From: Micromonospora sp. FIMYZ51
GTDB lineage: Bacteria > Actinomycetota > Actinomycetes > Mycobacteriales > Micromonosporaceae
Length of the DNA stretch: 64,000 bases
Assembly (NCBI RefSeq): GCF_038246755.1
Contig: NZ_CP134706.1
Location: forward strand, 6,947,501-7,011,500
Direction: 5' to 3'
The position numbers were made by a program, and so were the translations under genes. Positions within the stretch are counted from its first letter, which is position 1. Each line of letters begins with the position of its first letter. Shown piece by piece: positions 16,342-24,721 of the stretch. The notes beneath the pieces are model-generated. The model was given only the letters and a program-made list of their open reading frames with translations. It did not search any database and was not told the DNA's origin.

Positions 16342-18207
16342 ATGTTTCGGGGGATCCGTACCTGCCTCGCCGGCACACTCGTCACCGCACTGATCGTGCT
16401 CGCCGGATGCACCGACTCACCGGACGAGCGGAAGGACCACGGGCGGCCCGTACCCGGTCCGCCCCTGGTCGGCTACGACTCCTGCGACCAGGCCCTGGCC
16501 GGGCTCCGGACGGCGGCAGCGGCCTACATCGGGCCGGACGGCTTCCTCGACGAGGATGACGAGTACAGCGCGGACTACCTGCGGTCGTACCTGAGCGCCG
16601 ACGGACCGGCCCCCACCGGCACCGAGCCCGAGTCCGGCGGGGAACTGCCGGACGTGGTCAAGACCGACGGCCGGCGGATCGTCCTGATCGACCAGGGATT
16701 TCTGCGGGTCGTCGACACGACGAGTCGGCAGGAGACCGGGAAGCTGAAGTTGCACGGCGACGGCGACGCCAACTCGGTGCGGTACGAGTTGCTGCTCCGC
16801 GGCGACCGGGCGCTTGTGGTGACCCACTGGTTGTTGCTCGGCGACCTGCCCCCGGACGCCAACGCGCCCCGGCCGAAGGACAGGCACAACACTCGGCTGC
16901 CACCGGGCGCCATCGCCAGGATGCTCCTGATCGACCTCTCCAAGACGCCACGGATTCTCAGCAAATACCAGATCCAGGGCTACCCCGAGGCCGCCCGGCT
17001 CACCGGCGACACCGTCCGGGTGATGATCCGGACGAACGCGAAGTTCGACTTCCCAGCCGACGATGGGAAGGCGAGCACGCAGACCCTGCTTGAGCAGAAG
17101 CGGCAGGTGATCGCCGAGGCCGGCATCGATTCCTGGCTGCCGAAATACGAGTGGTACGACGGCAGCGAGTGGCACACCGGGCAGGTCGGCTGCGACCGGT
17201 TCAGTGGCTCGGAGCGGGCGACCGGCGCCTGGACGCTCACCGTGCTCAGCTTCGACCTGACCCGCGATCGCTTCGACGACGGCGACCCGGTGAGCATCGC
17301 CGCCCGACCCGACCTGGTCCATGTGGCCGACTCCCACCTCTACGTCGCCGAAGCATCGCTCAAGCAGGACCGGAAGACGGACATCTACCAGTTCGACATC
17401 GCCGGCCCCGGTCGCCCTCGCTATCTCGCCTCCGGTTCGGTACCCGGCTGGCCGGAGAGCCCGGACGCGCTGTCGGGGTGGCAGGGACAGCTGCGGGTGA
17501 TCACGGGTAACGCGGACGAGAATCAGTCACCTGCCTGGACGCTGCGGGTGCTGCGGGGTGTCGACGGCACGATTGTGGAGACCGGCGTGGTCGGCGTGAT
17601 CGGCCAGGAGGAGCAGCTTCAGTCCGTACGCTACCTCGATGACCAGGCATATCTGATCACCCGGCGGTACCTTGAGGACGAGGAGCGGCTGTACACACTG
17701 GATCTCAAGGATCCGGGCAGCCCTCGGGTGGCCGGCGACGCGAAGCTCGCCGGCCGGACGACATACCTGCATCCGTTGCCCGACGGACGACTGCTCGGCG
17801 TGGGACACGAGATGAGCGCTGCTGATTTCCACATTGGTCCGCGCATCTCGCTGTTCGACATGCGTGACCCGTCGGCGCCGACCACCGCCGTCCCATGGAC
17901 GCTGGACCAGAAGTCGCGGGTCAACACGTTCCGTTCCGGGTCCTTTCAGTACGAGCCGGGAACCGGGCTGCTGACGGTCACCACCGATGACGAGCTGCAC
18001 CTGCTCCGGCTGACCGACGGAAACGTGGACACAATCGGCGTGGTCGAGCACCCCGAAGACAGTCGGCGCCACCGCGAGCGGCACAACGTAATTGATAGGT
18101 CGATGCTCGCCGACGGCGCGCTCTGGACGGTTTCCCGCGTCGGCATCGCGGCCCACGACCCGACCACCGCCAAACGCATCGCCTGGCTGCCGTTGCCCAG
18201 AACGTAG
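16342..18207 (+). CDS. Beta-propeller domain lipoprotein (PF09826 type), first paralogue
   Basis: The protein has 621 residues. The N terminus GTLVTALIVLAGC is a lipoprotein signal with the lipobox LAGC. After YDSCDQALAGLRTAA comes the family hallmark PDVVKTDGRRIVLID followed by blade-like repeats ending at LHPLPDGRLLGVGHE. The family is exported and described as beta-propeller domain-containing, without a proven role. ATG 16342 has no strong ribosome site. It is paired with a closely related paralogue 64 bases downstream, so probably one operon. Confidence 0.88.
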   Translation: MFRGIRTCLAGTLVTALIVLAGCTDSPDERKDHGRPVPGPPLVGYDSCDQALAGLRTAAAAYIGPDGFLDEDDEYSADYLRSYLSADGPAPTGTEPESGGELPDVVKTDGRRIVLIDQGFLRVVDTTSRQETGKLKLHGDGDANSVRYELLLRGDRALVVTHWLLLGDLPPDANAPRPKDRHNTRLPPGAIARMLLIDLSKTPRILSKYQIQGYPEAARLTGDTVRVMIRTNAKFDFPADDGKASTQTLLEQKRQVIAEAGIDSWLPKYEWYDGSEWHTGQVGCDRFSGSERATGAWTLTVLSFDLTRDRFDDGDPVSIAARPDLVHVADSHLYVAEASLKQDRKTDIYQFDIAGPGRPRYLASGSVPGWPESPDALSGWQGQLRVITGNADENQSPAWTLRVLRGVDGTIVETGVVGVIGQEEQLQSVRYLDDQAYLITRRYLEDEERLYTLDLKDPGSPRVAGDAKLAGRTTYLHPLPDGRLLGVGHEMSAADFHIGPRISLFDMRDPSAPTTAVPWTLDQKSRVNTFRSGSFQYEPGTGLLTVTTDDELHLLRLTDGNVDTIGVVEHPEDSRRHRERHNVIDRSMLADGALWTVSRVGIAAHDPTTAKRIAWLPLPRT

Positions 18208-18271
18208 CGCGACCGGGCGGATGCACATTCGCCCGGGGAACCGGATGCGCGCGGACCGCGTCGAACCAGCC

Positions 18272-20191
18272 ATGAAACGGGGAACCAAGCTCGCCACGGC
18301 CAGCGGATCGCTGGTGGCGCTCACTCTGCTCGCCGGCAGCGTGGCCGCGCCGCCACCCGCGCCACCCGGACCTGGCGGCGTCGGATCGTCGATGGTGCCG
18401 GTAGGTCTGGTCTCCTTCGACTCCTGTGCCGACGCCCTCACCGAACTACGCGCGGCGGCCACTGCGGCGGTCGGCCCCTACGGCTTCGCCGGTGAGTCGG
18501 TCCTGCTCAGCGACGGCGCCCTCGGTGCCGCCAAGTCGTCCGCGCGCACCTTGGCCGGTGCCGCCGGCCCGGCTGCCGAGGTAGCGCACTCGACGACAAA
18601 CAACCACGAGGCCGGCGTGGACGAGCCCGATCTGGTCAAGACCGACGGCCGGCGGATCGTCACGGTCACCAACGGCGTACTGCGGGTGGTGGACCCGGTC
18701 GGCCGCCAGCTCACCGGAAAGCTCGACCTGACCGATGGCCGGGCGGAGTCGTACTGGGCCGAGCAGCGGCTCCTGCTGCTCGGTGACCGGGCGCTGGTGC
18801 TCGCGGCGGAGGTGTCGACGCCGGCCGGGAGCTTCCGGTCGACCCGGCCTGCCGGTGCCACCCGCCTGTTGCTGGTCGACCTGACCGGCGATCCCCGGCT
18901 GCTCGGCACGTACCGCATCCAGGGCCACACCGTCGACGCCCGGCTGACCGGCGCCACCGCCCGGGTGGCGGTCCGCGCGGGCGCCCAGCTGGAGTTTCCG
19001 GTCGGCGGCAAGGGCAGCGACCGGGTCCGGACCGAACGCAACCGCAAGGTGATCGCGCGGGCCGGGGTCGAGGCATGGCTGCCGGAGTACGAGTGGACGG
19101 CCGGCGGCGAGCGGCACACCGGACGGGTCGGCTGCGACCGACTCAGCCGCCCGGAGCGGATGACCGGCTCGACCACGCTCACCGTGCTCAGCTTCGACCT
19201 CACCGCCGACCGGCTCGGCGACGGCGATCCGGTCGGCGTGGTGGCCGATGCCGACACCGTCTACGGGACGGCTACCAGCCTCTACCTCGCCGGCCAGCGG
19301 CCAGCGCCGATGGCCCGCACGGCGCGCTGGCGGCCGGCACCGACCGATCAGGTCACCGAGATCTACCAGTTCGGCACCGGGACGCCGGGCCGGCCCCGTT
19401 TCCTCGCCGCCGGCTCGGTGCCGGGTTGGCTGATCAATCAGTACGCGCTCTCCGAATGGGACGGTCACCTCCGGGTGGCGACCACCACCGGTGACCTGTG
19501 GGGCGAGGGCCGGACGTCCGAGTCCGCCGTGCGGGTGCTGCGCCGGGAGGCTGGTGCGTTGGTGCCCGTCGGGATGGTCGGCGGGCTGGGTCGGGGCGAA
19601 CGCATCTACTCGGTGCGCTACCTCGGGCCGGTCGCGTACGTGGTCACCTTCCGGCAGACCGACCCGCTCTACTCGCTCGATCTGGCCGACCCAACCGCAC
19701 CCGCGGTCACCGGAGAACTCAAGATCACCGGCTACTCGGCGTACCTGCATCCGCTGCCCGACGGGCGGCTGCTCGGCGTTGGTCAGGAGGCCGACCGGGA
19801 CGGGCGGGCCGAGGGAGTCCAGGTGTCCCTCTTCGACGTCCGCGATCCGGCCCGACCGACCCGGCTGAACCAGTGGCACCTGCCCCGCACCTGGTCCAGC
19901 GTCGACCACGACCCGCACGCCTTCCTGTACCGGCCGGACACCGGCCTGCTGGCGTTGCCCGTCAACGAGGGCATCCGGCTGCTGCGCGTCACCGCCGACA
20001 CGATAAGCGAGATCGGCGCGGTGACCCACCCCGTCGTACGCCAGGGCGACGGCCGGCAGTCCTGGACCTGGAAACCGCCGGTGCGCCGGGCGCTGGTGAT
20101 CGGCGATGTGCTCTGGACCGTGTCCGAGGCGGGCCTGCGCGCCTCCGATCCGGCCACCGCGCAGAGCCTGAGCTGGATCGCCACGACCTGA
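18272..20191 (+). CDS. Beta-propeller domain secreted protein (PF09826 type), second paralogue
   Basis: A 639-residue paralogue of the preceding lipoprotein. They share VSFDSCADALTELRAAATAAVGP, DEPDLVKTDGRRIV, the blade YLHPLPDGRLLGVGQE and the C-terminal VGDVLWTVSE-type blade. The signal peptide LVALTLLAGSVAAPPP has Ser where the sister has the lipobox Cys. This copy should therefore be cleaved and released, or anchored differently, instead of lipidated. Start ATG 18272 gives the classic signal; ATG 18245, with GGGGAA upstream, would add nine residues. A 15-bp hairpin ends the operon. Confidence 0.87.
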   Translation: MKRGTKLATASGSLVALTLLAGSVAAPPPAPPGPGGVGSSMVPVGLVSFDSCADALTELRAAATAAVGPYGFAGESVLLSDGALGAAKSSARTLAGAAGPAAEVAHSTTNNHEAGVDEPDLVKTDGRRIVTVTNGVLRVVDPVGRQLTGKLDLTDGRAESYWAEQRLLLLGDRALVLAAEVSTPAGSFRSTRPAGATRLLLVDLTGDPRLLGTYRIQGHTVDARLTGATARVAVRAGAQLEFPVGGKGSDRVRTERNRKVIARAGVEAWLPEYEWTAGGERHTGRVGCDRLSRPERMTGSTTLTVLSFDLTADRLGDGDPVGVVADADTVYGTATSLYLAGQRPAPMARTARWRPAPTDQVTEIYQFGTGTPGRPRFLAAGSVPGWLINQYALSEWDGHLRVATTTGDLWGEGRTSESAVRVLRREAGALVPVGMVGGLGRGERIYSVRYLGPVAYVVTFRQTDPLYSLDLADPTAPAVTGELKITGYSAYLHPLPDGRLLGVGQEADRDGRAEGVQVSLFDVRDPARPTRLNQWHLPRTWSSVDHDPHAFLYRPDTGLLALPVNEGIRLLRVTADTISEIGAVTHPVVRQGDGRQSWTWKPPVRRALVIGDVLWTVSEAGLRASDPATAQSLSWIATT

Positions 20192-20205
20192 GCCTTCCTC
20201 CCGCA

Positions 20206-20249
20206 GCGGGTGGGGCCCGGTTTCTTCGGGGTTTCCGGGCCCCACCCGC
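20206..20249 (+). terminator. Hairpin terminator after the beta-propeller pair
   Basis: A perfect 15-bp stem (GCGGGTGGGGCCCGG and its complement) encloses a 14-base T/G-rich loop, 14 bases after the stop codon. The stem is strong and no T-tract follows. Confidence 0.8.
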
Positions 20250-20311
20250 CCTTGACCTGAACCGAGGTTGAGGTAGTCCACTGGGCTTCGGCCGATCGTG
20301 GAGGGGAAGAC

Positions 20312-21268
20312 ATGCGGGCGGTGTGGTTGCGCGAGTTCGGCGGGCCGGAGACGTTGGTACCTGGCCCGGCACCCGATCCGGTACCCGGCCCAGGTCAGGT
20401 CCTCGTCGACGTGGTGCACGCCAACATCACCTTCGTGGAGACGCAGTTTCGCGCCACCGGCTTCGGGCCGTCGACCGCCACGCTGCCGGTGATCCCCGGC
20501 AACGGGGTGGGCGGCGTGATCGGGGCGGTCGGGCCGGACGTCGACCCGGGACTTGTCGGACAGCGGGTGGTCACCAGCACCGGCGGGTCCGGCGCGTACG
20601 CCGAGCGGGTCGTGGTGGACGCTGCCGCGCCGGTCCCGGTGCCGGACGGGTTGCCGCTGGACCAGGCGGTGGCGGTGCTCGCCGACGGGCGTACCGCGCT
20701 GATGCTGGCCGAGGCGGCCGAGCTTCGCGCGAGCGACCGGGTGCTGATCGAGGCCGCCGCCGGTGGGGTGGGCAGCCTGCTGGTCCAACTCGCGGCCGCA
20801 GCCGGTACCCGGGTGGTCGGGCTCGCCGGTGGTGCCCGGAAGGTCGCGTTGCTGCCCGGGTTGGGCGCGCAGGTCGCCGTCGACTACCTGGAGCCGGGCT
20901 GGCCCGAGCAGGTCCGCTCAGCGGTCGACGGGGTCGACGTCGTCTTCGACGGGGTCGGCGGCACGGTCGGGCGCACAGCGTTCGAGCTGCTCGCCCCGGG
21001 CGGCCGGATGCTCAGCTTCGGGCTGGCCAGCGGCGAGTGGGCCGACATCGGCGACGAGACCGCCGCCGGGCGGGGCGTGACGCTGATCCGGCCGACACCG
21101 ACACCGCAGCAGCTGCGGGCGTACACCGAGCGGGCGCTCGCGCAGGCGGCGGCCGGTCGGCTGCGCGCGGTGATCGGCCAGCGGTTTCCGCTGGAACGCG
21201 CGGCCGAGGCGCACGCGGCAATCAGCTCCCGGGCGACCGTCGGCAAGACCCTGCTCGACCTGCGCTGA
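20312..21268 (+). CDS. Zinc-less MDR-family quinone oxidoreductase-like protein
   Basis: The 318-residue MDR-fold dehydrogenase starts MRAVWLREFGGPETLVPGP. The NADPH-binding Rossmann motif is EAAAGGVGSLLVQLAAAAGTRVVG, with an A-A-x-G-G-V-G-S variant typical of quinone reductases, and VDVVFDGVGG follows. The Cys cluster and catalytic zinc ligands of true alcohol dehydrogenases are absent. It probably reduces quinones or enones with NADPH. ATG 20312 follows GGAGGGG. Its stop is only six bases from the end of the convergent YbjN-like gene. Confidence 0.87.
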   Translation: MRAVWLREFGGPETLVPGPAPDPVPGPGQVLVDVVHANITFVETQFRATGFGPSTATLPVIPGNGVGGVIGAVGPDVDPGLVGQRVVTSTGGSGAYAERVVVDAAAPVPVPDGLPLDQAVAVLADGRTALMLAEAAELRASDRVLIEAAAGGVGSLLVQLAAAAGTRVVGLAGGARKVALLPGLGAQVAVDYLEPGWPEQVRSAVDGVDVVFDGVGGTVGRTAFELLAPGGRMLSFGLASGEWADIGDETAAGRGVTLIRPTPTPQQLRAYTERALAQAAAGRLRAVIGQRFPLERAAEAHAAISSRATVGKTLLDLR

Positions 21269-21274
21269 CCGGGC

Positions 21275-22357
21275 TCACAGGTACATGCCGGTGCGGTGCT
21301 CCCCGCGCCGGACCGGCGTGTCCCCCTCGCTGAAGAAGCGCTTGCCGCCGAACTCACCGTGCAGCCGGTCGTCCAACTCGTCCGCCAGCCCGGTCATCAC
21401 CTGCACCGCGAGCATCAGATGGGTGGGCTGGAAATTCCGGCCGAAGACCGGGATCGACGCCCACACCGTGTCGTCGGCGCAGTAGAGGCGGCCGATGGGC
21501 ATCCGGTTGGTCAGCTCGGAGAGCTTGACGTACAACCGCTCGGTGGGCTCGACCTCGGTCAGCACCGGAGAGAAGACGTCGACCAGCGGTGGGTTGTCGC
21601 GGACCCGGACGAAGACCATGGCCGAGCCGGCGCGGATGTTGATGTCACCGTCGGAGTCGACCTGGAGCCGGTCCAAGTCCGACTTGAGCATCGTCGAGAC
21701 GACCGTCCGGACCCGCTCGGCCAGCTCCAGCACCTCGGTCTCCGCCCCGGCCTCACCGGCGACGGCCAGCGCCTCCTCCAGGTCGGTCGCGATCTCCCGC
21801 AGCAGAAGGGAGCCACCGCGCGCGGTGCCCAGCGGCGGTCCGGGCAGCGCCTCACCCTCGGCGTCCTCGATCACATAGACCAGGAAGGCCGGGTGTGGGG
21901 CACCGTAGATGTCGCGGAGCGTACGCGAGAGCAGGGCGGCCAGCCGACCGCTCTCTCCGGCCGCCGCATGCAACCCGAACTGGTCCCCGGAGCCCTCCAC
22001 CACGCCCGGCGGTGACCAGCCCAACGCGACCATGTCGGCAACCGCCGCCCGGTCCAGTCGGTGTCCCTGCGGCAGCGCCGCGTTGCCCACCGCCCGCGCC
22101 TCGAAGCGGCCGTCAGCGCCGATCTCGACGCCCACCGAGTAGACGGCATCATCGGTGCCGGAGGCGGTCGGGTCCAGGGTCAGCTCGACGTGTGCTCCCG
22201 GCGGCAGGGCGCCCAACCGGTCGGCCAGTGCCCGGGCGAACTCCTGCCACGCCTGCGTCACCTTCGCCCGCAGGTCGGCAGTGCTCGGCTCGTCGAGCAG
22301 GATCGACTCGTGGTGTGCCGTGGCGCCGGGCGGCACCGAGGGGTGGTCTGCCGTCAT
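21275..22357 (-). CDS. YbjN/TY-Chap-like domain protein
   Basis: The protein has 360 residues and two recognisable halves. The N-terminal region (residues ~10-160) looks like an actinobacterial accessory domain with VELTLDPTASGTDDAVYSVGVEI. The C-terminal region reads like a YbjN/type-III-chaperone fold: LDRLQVDSDGDINIRAGSAMVFVRV, PPLVDVFSPVL and the LYVKLSELTNRMPIGRLY segment typical of this fold. Such proteins are thought to bind peptides, but no client is known. ATG 22357 has no close competitor. It converges with the oxidoreductase gene. Confidence 0.65.
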   Translation of the reverse strand: MTADHPSVPPGATAHHESILLDEPSTADLRAKVTQAWQEFARALADRLGALPPGAHVELTLDPTASGTDDAVYSVGVEIGADGRFEARAVGNAALPQGHRLDRAAVADMVALGWSPPGVVEGSGDQFGLHAAAGESGRLAALLSRTLRDIYGAPHPAFLVYVIEDAEGEALPGPPLGTARGGSLLLREIATDLEEALAVAGEAGAETEVLELAERVRTVVSTMLKSDLDRLQVDSDGDINIRAGSAMVFVRVRDNPPLVDVFSPVLTEVEPTERLYVKLSELTNRMPIGRLYCADDTVWASIPVFGRNFQPTHLMLAVQVMTGLADELDDRLHGEFGGKRFFSEGDTPVRRGEHRTGMYL

Positions 22358-22444
22358 GATCGCCTCCGTCCGTTCCGGTCACCCTACCCAGCCGCCCGCC
22401 GGAGGGCTCGACCCGGACGGTGATCGGACACGGTCGATACACCG

Positions 22445-22646
22445 GTGTGGTCGCGGCACAGCCCGACTCGGTCCCTGGTGTGGTCGCGGCACAGCCCGAC
22501 TCGGTCCGTGCGTGGTGCGGTCGCGGCGCAGCCCGGCTCGGTCCGTGCGTGGTGCGGTCGCGGCGCAGCCCGGCTCGGTCCGTGCGTGGTGCGGTCGCGG
22601 CGCAGCCCGGCTCGGTCCGTGCGTGGTGCGGTCGCGGCGCAGCCGG
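22445..22646. repeat. Non-coding direct tandem repeat, units 33 and 37 bp
   Basis: About 5.5 head-to-tail units start at 22445, 22478, 22515, 22552, 22589 and 22626. The core GTGCGGTCGCGGCGCAGCCC is followed by GGCTCGGTCCGTGCGTG. The first unit is 33 bp and the others 37 bp. On the minus strand the core reads like the last codons of the adjacent DUF6457 gene (GRDRT), so the array looks like an amplified gene 3' end. There are no spacers, so it is not CRISPR. Confidence 0.9.
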
Positions 22647-22913
22647 TCACTCGGCGGTGCGGTCGCGGCCCAGTTCGACCGGCCAGGTGCCGGCCAGGTC
22701 GGCGAGGCGGGCGGCCGTCGCGGCGGGATCGGCACCGCGGCCGACGGCCAGGCCGAGCAGGTACGCGGTGACCGGGGCGCCTGGTCGCAGCACCTGATGG
22801 GCCACGTCCCGAGCGAGGTCGAGCACGGTGGGCACCGGTACCTGCGCCGGATCGAGACCCAACTCCGCACAGGCCGCCGTGACCCAGTCGTCCATCACGG
22901 TCACCGCATCCAC
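22647..22913 (-). CDS. DUF6457 family small protein linked to molybdenum cofactor guanylyltransferase
   Basis: The 88-residue helical protein has MDDWVTAACAELGL, VLDLARDVAHQVLRP and the family's PVTAYLLGLAVGRG. In actinobacteria this domain is found beside or fused to MobA, so a role in molybdopterin dinucleotide formation or delivery is inferred. Its ATG overlaps the mobA 3' end by 13 bases, implying translational coupling. Its own 3' end grades directly into the tandem array at 22445-22646. Confidence 0.78.
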   Translation of the reverse strand: MDAVTVMDDWVTAACAELGLDPAQVPVPTVLDLARDVAHQVLRPGAPVTAYLLGLAVGRGADPAATAARLADLAGTWPVELGRDRTAE

Positions 22914-23707
22914 TCCTCCGCTCGGCGTACGTCGCGCTCAGTGTCGCAGTCGAACCACGGCGGCGGGCCCGCACCGGACCAGGTCACCTCGTGCACGACG
23001 AGTCCGGCGAGCAATTCCCGAAGCGGCGCACCGGCCAGTTCTCCGCCGCGCTCGACGGCGAGCCGATGGAGGCCGGCGCGCAGAGCATCCGGGCGCCACA
23101 CCCCGCAGAGCGTCTGCCGCCGCCCATCCCTGTCCACGAAGCACACCCCGTCGAGAGCACCGACCGCGCCGGTCGGTGGCCCGCCGAGCGCGTCGGCCGG
23201 TGGCCCGCCGAGCGCGTCGGTCGGTGGCTCACCGAGCGCGTCGGCCGGTGGCTCACCGAGCGCGTCAGCCGAGGGCTCGATTGGCGTGCCGGCCGATGAG
23301 TCGCCGAGGGCACCGGTCGGTGGCTCGCCGAGCGTGCCGGTTTGTCGCTCACCGAGCGTGCCGGTTGATCGCTTACCGAGGTGGTGCAGCAGCTTGCCGA
23401 CGGCGGAGCGGGTGAGCAGCGGCAGGTCGGCCGCGAGCAGGGCGACGGCCGGCACGTCGGCGTCGAGCAGGGCCAGGCCGGCGGCGATGGCGGCCACCGG
23501 TCCACCACCCGCCGGCACCTCCCGGGTCAGGCGTACCCCTGGCGGTGCCGGCCCGGGTCCGACCAGGATCCGAGGCGACGCGTCGGCCACCTCGGCGAGT
23601 ACCCGCTCGCGCATCGGCACCCCGCCGACCGGCAGCGCCGCCTTGTCCAGCCCGCCCATCCGGCGTCCCGCACCCCCCGCGAGCACCACCGCCGCGTACA
23701 CCCCCAC
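22901..23707 (-). CDS. mobA: Molybdenum cofactor guanylyltransferase with an octapeptide-repeat insertion
   Basis: It transfers GMP (or a related nucleotide) to molybdopterin. The nucleotidyltransferase signature VVLAGGAGRRMGGLDKAAL, then PAGGGPVAAIAAGL and ALLAADLPLL, identify the family. The usual length is about 190-200 residues, but this protein has 268. Residues 116-179 are eight octapeptides of consensus (D/G)ALGEPPT inserted between LLHHLGK and the second half (DRDGRRQTLCGVWRPDAL). GTG 23707 is the start. It is co-transcribed with DUF6457 and divergent from fdhD. Whether the insert impairs activity is unknown. Confidence 0.85.
   Translation of the reverse strand: MGVYAAVVLAGGAGRRMGGLDKAALPVGGVPMRERVLAEVADASPRILVGPGPAPPGVRLTREVPAGGGPVAAIAAGLALLDADVPAVALLAADLPLLTRSAVGKLLHHLGKRSTGTLGERQTGTLGEPPTGALGDSSAGTPIEPSADALGEPPADALGEPPTDALGGPPADALGGPPTGAVGALDGVCFVDRDGRRQTLCGVWRPDALRAGLHRLAVERGGELAGAPLRELLAGLVVHEVTWSGAGPPPWFDCDTERDVRRAEEWMR
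23171..23362 (-). repeat. 24-nt in-frame minisatellite within mobA
   Basis: Eight 24-nt units encode GTLGERQT, GTLGEPPT, GALGDSSA, GTPIEPSA, DALGEPPA, DALGEPPT, DALGGPPA and DALGGPPT. The most uniform copies are at 23171-23266. All keep the mobA frame open. Confidence 0.9.
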
Positions 23708-23869
23708 GCCCCCACGCTACCCGCGCCCCCTTCTCCTTCTCCTGCCCCGAACGGGCTCAGTCGAGCTTGCACGTCTTGCCTCGACAAATGCCGCAGAAGC
23801 CGCCGGCAAGCGAGCACAAGCGCAAGATCGGCAGGGCAGGAGGGCAGGGCGAAGGGGCAGGATGAGGGG

Positions 23870-24721
23870 ATGGGACGGGTTACTGATCGGCGAGGTGTGC
23901 TTCGTGTCGATCTTGATGCTGGCGACGTTGGGCGCGGTCGGGTGCGGCGGCCGGACAGTCTCGCGGTGGAGGAGCCACTGGAGATCCGGGTGGGTGCGGC
24001 CGGACCGGCGCGACGACCACTCGCGGTCACCATGCGTACCCCCGGTGCGGATCTTGACCTGGCCATCGGCTTCCTGCTCACCGAGGGGCTGATCCGGTCG
24101 GCGGACGACATCTCCACCGCGCAGCTCTGCTCGGGGACGGAGACGCCGAACACCTACAACGTCGTGGACGTGACGCTGGCACCCGGTGTGCCGGAGCCGG
24201 CCGCCGAGGCGAGTCGCCACTTCCACACCACCAGCGCCTGCGGGGTGTGCGGCAAGGAGAGCATCGACGCGGTGCGTACCCGGTCCCTCTTCGCGGTGGC
24301 CGACGACCCGCTGGCCGTACCGGCCGAGGTGTTGGCCGAGTTGCCGCAGCGGCTGCGCGCCGGGCAGCGGGGCTTCGACCGCACCGGCGGGCTGCACGCG
24401 GCGGGCCTGTTCACCGCCGACGGTGAACTGGTGGTGCTGCGCGAGGACGTCGGGCGGCACAACGCGGTGGACAAGGTGGTCGGCTGGGCGGTACGCGAGC
24501 GCCGGCTGCCGCTGGCCGGGCACCTTCTGCTCGTCTCGGGCCGGGCCAGCTTCGAACTGACCCAGAAGGCGTGGATGGCCGGGCTGCCCCTGCTCGCGGC
24601 GGTCTCGGCACCGAGCACGCTCGCGGTCGACCTGGCCGCCGAGGCGGGGCTGACCCTTGTCGGTTTCCTGCGTGGCCGGACGATGAACATCTACACCGGC
24701 CCGCACCGGGTGACCGGTTGA
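23870..24721 (+). CDS. fdhD: Formate dehydrogenase accessory sulfurtransferase FdhD
   Basis: FdhD passes sulfur from a cysteine desulfurase to bis-MGD cofactor before its insertion into formate dehydrogenase. The 283-residue protein has LAVEEPLEIRV, TPGADLDLAIGFLLTEGLI, the catalytic CxxC in TSACGVCGKES, the motif REDVGRHNAVDKVVG and GRTMNIYTG near the end. ATG 23870 is preceded by AAGGGGCAGG and starts the conserved region; the longer open frame upstream overlaps mobA and is not coding-like. No formate dehydrogenase is in the window. Its stop is immediately followed by the convergent GAP gene's stop (TGATCA). Confidence 0.95.
   Translation: MGRVTDRRGVLRVDLDAGDVGRGRVRRPDSLAVEEPLEIRVGAAGPARRPLAVTMRTPGADLDLAIGFLLTEGLIRSADDISTAQLCSGTETPNTYNVVDVTLAPGVPEPAAEASRHFHTTSACGVCGKESIDAVRTRSLFAVADDPLAVPAEVLAELPQRLRAGQRGFDRTGGLHAAGLFTADGELVVLREDVGRHNAVDKVVGWAVRERRLPLAGHLLLVSGRASFELTQKAWMAGLPLLAAVSAPSTLAVDLAAEAGLTLVGFLRGRTMNIYTGPHRVTG

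Noticed and set aside
22445..22646. Direct repeats reminiscent of a CRISPR array
   Set aside because: Units abut each other with no unique spacers, have no dyad of CRISPR type and no cas genes are near. They are better explained as tandem duplication.
22379..22870. A 163-residue minus-strand open frame encoding repeated DRTTHGPSRA-like peptides
   Set aside because: It only reflects translation of the tandem DNA repeat and overlaps the real DUF6457 gene in another frame.
23753..23835. Imperfect inverted CTTGC/GCAAG motifs between mobA and fdhD, similar in flavour to the element at 8701
   Set aside because: Arms do not align over more than a few bases without gaps, so it is not called a copy.
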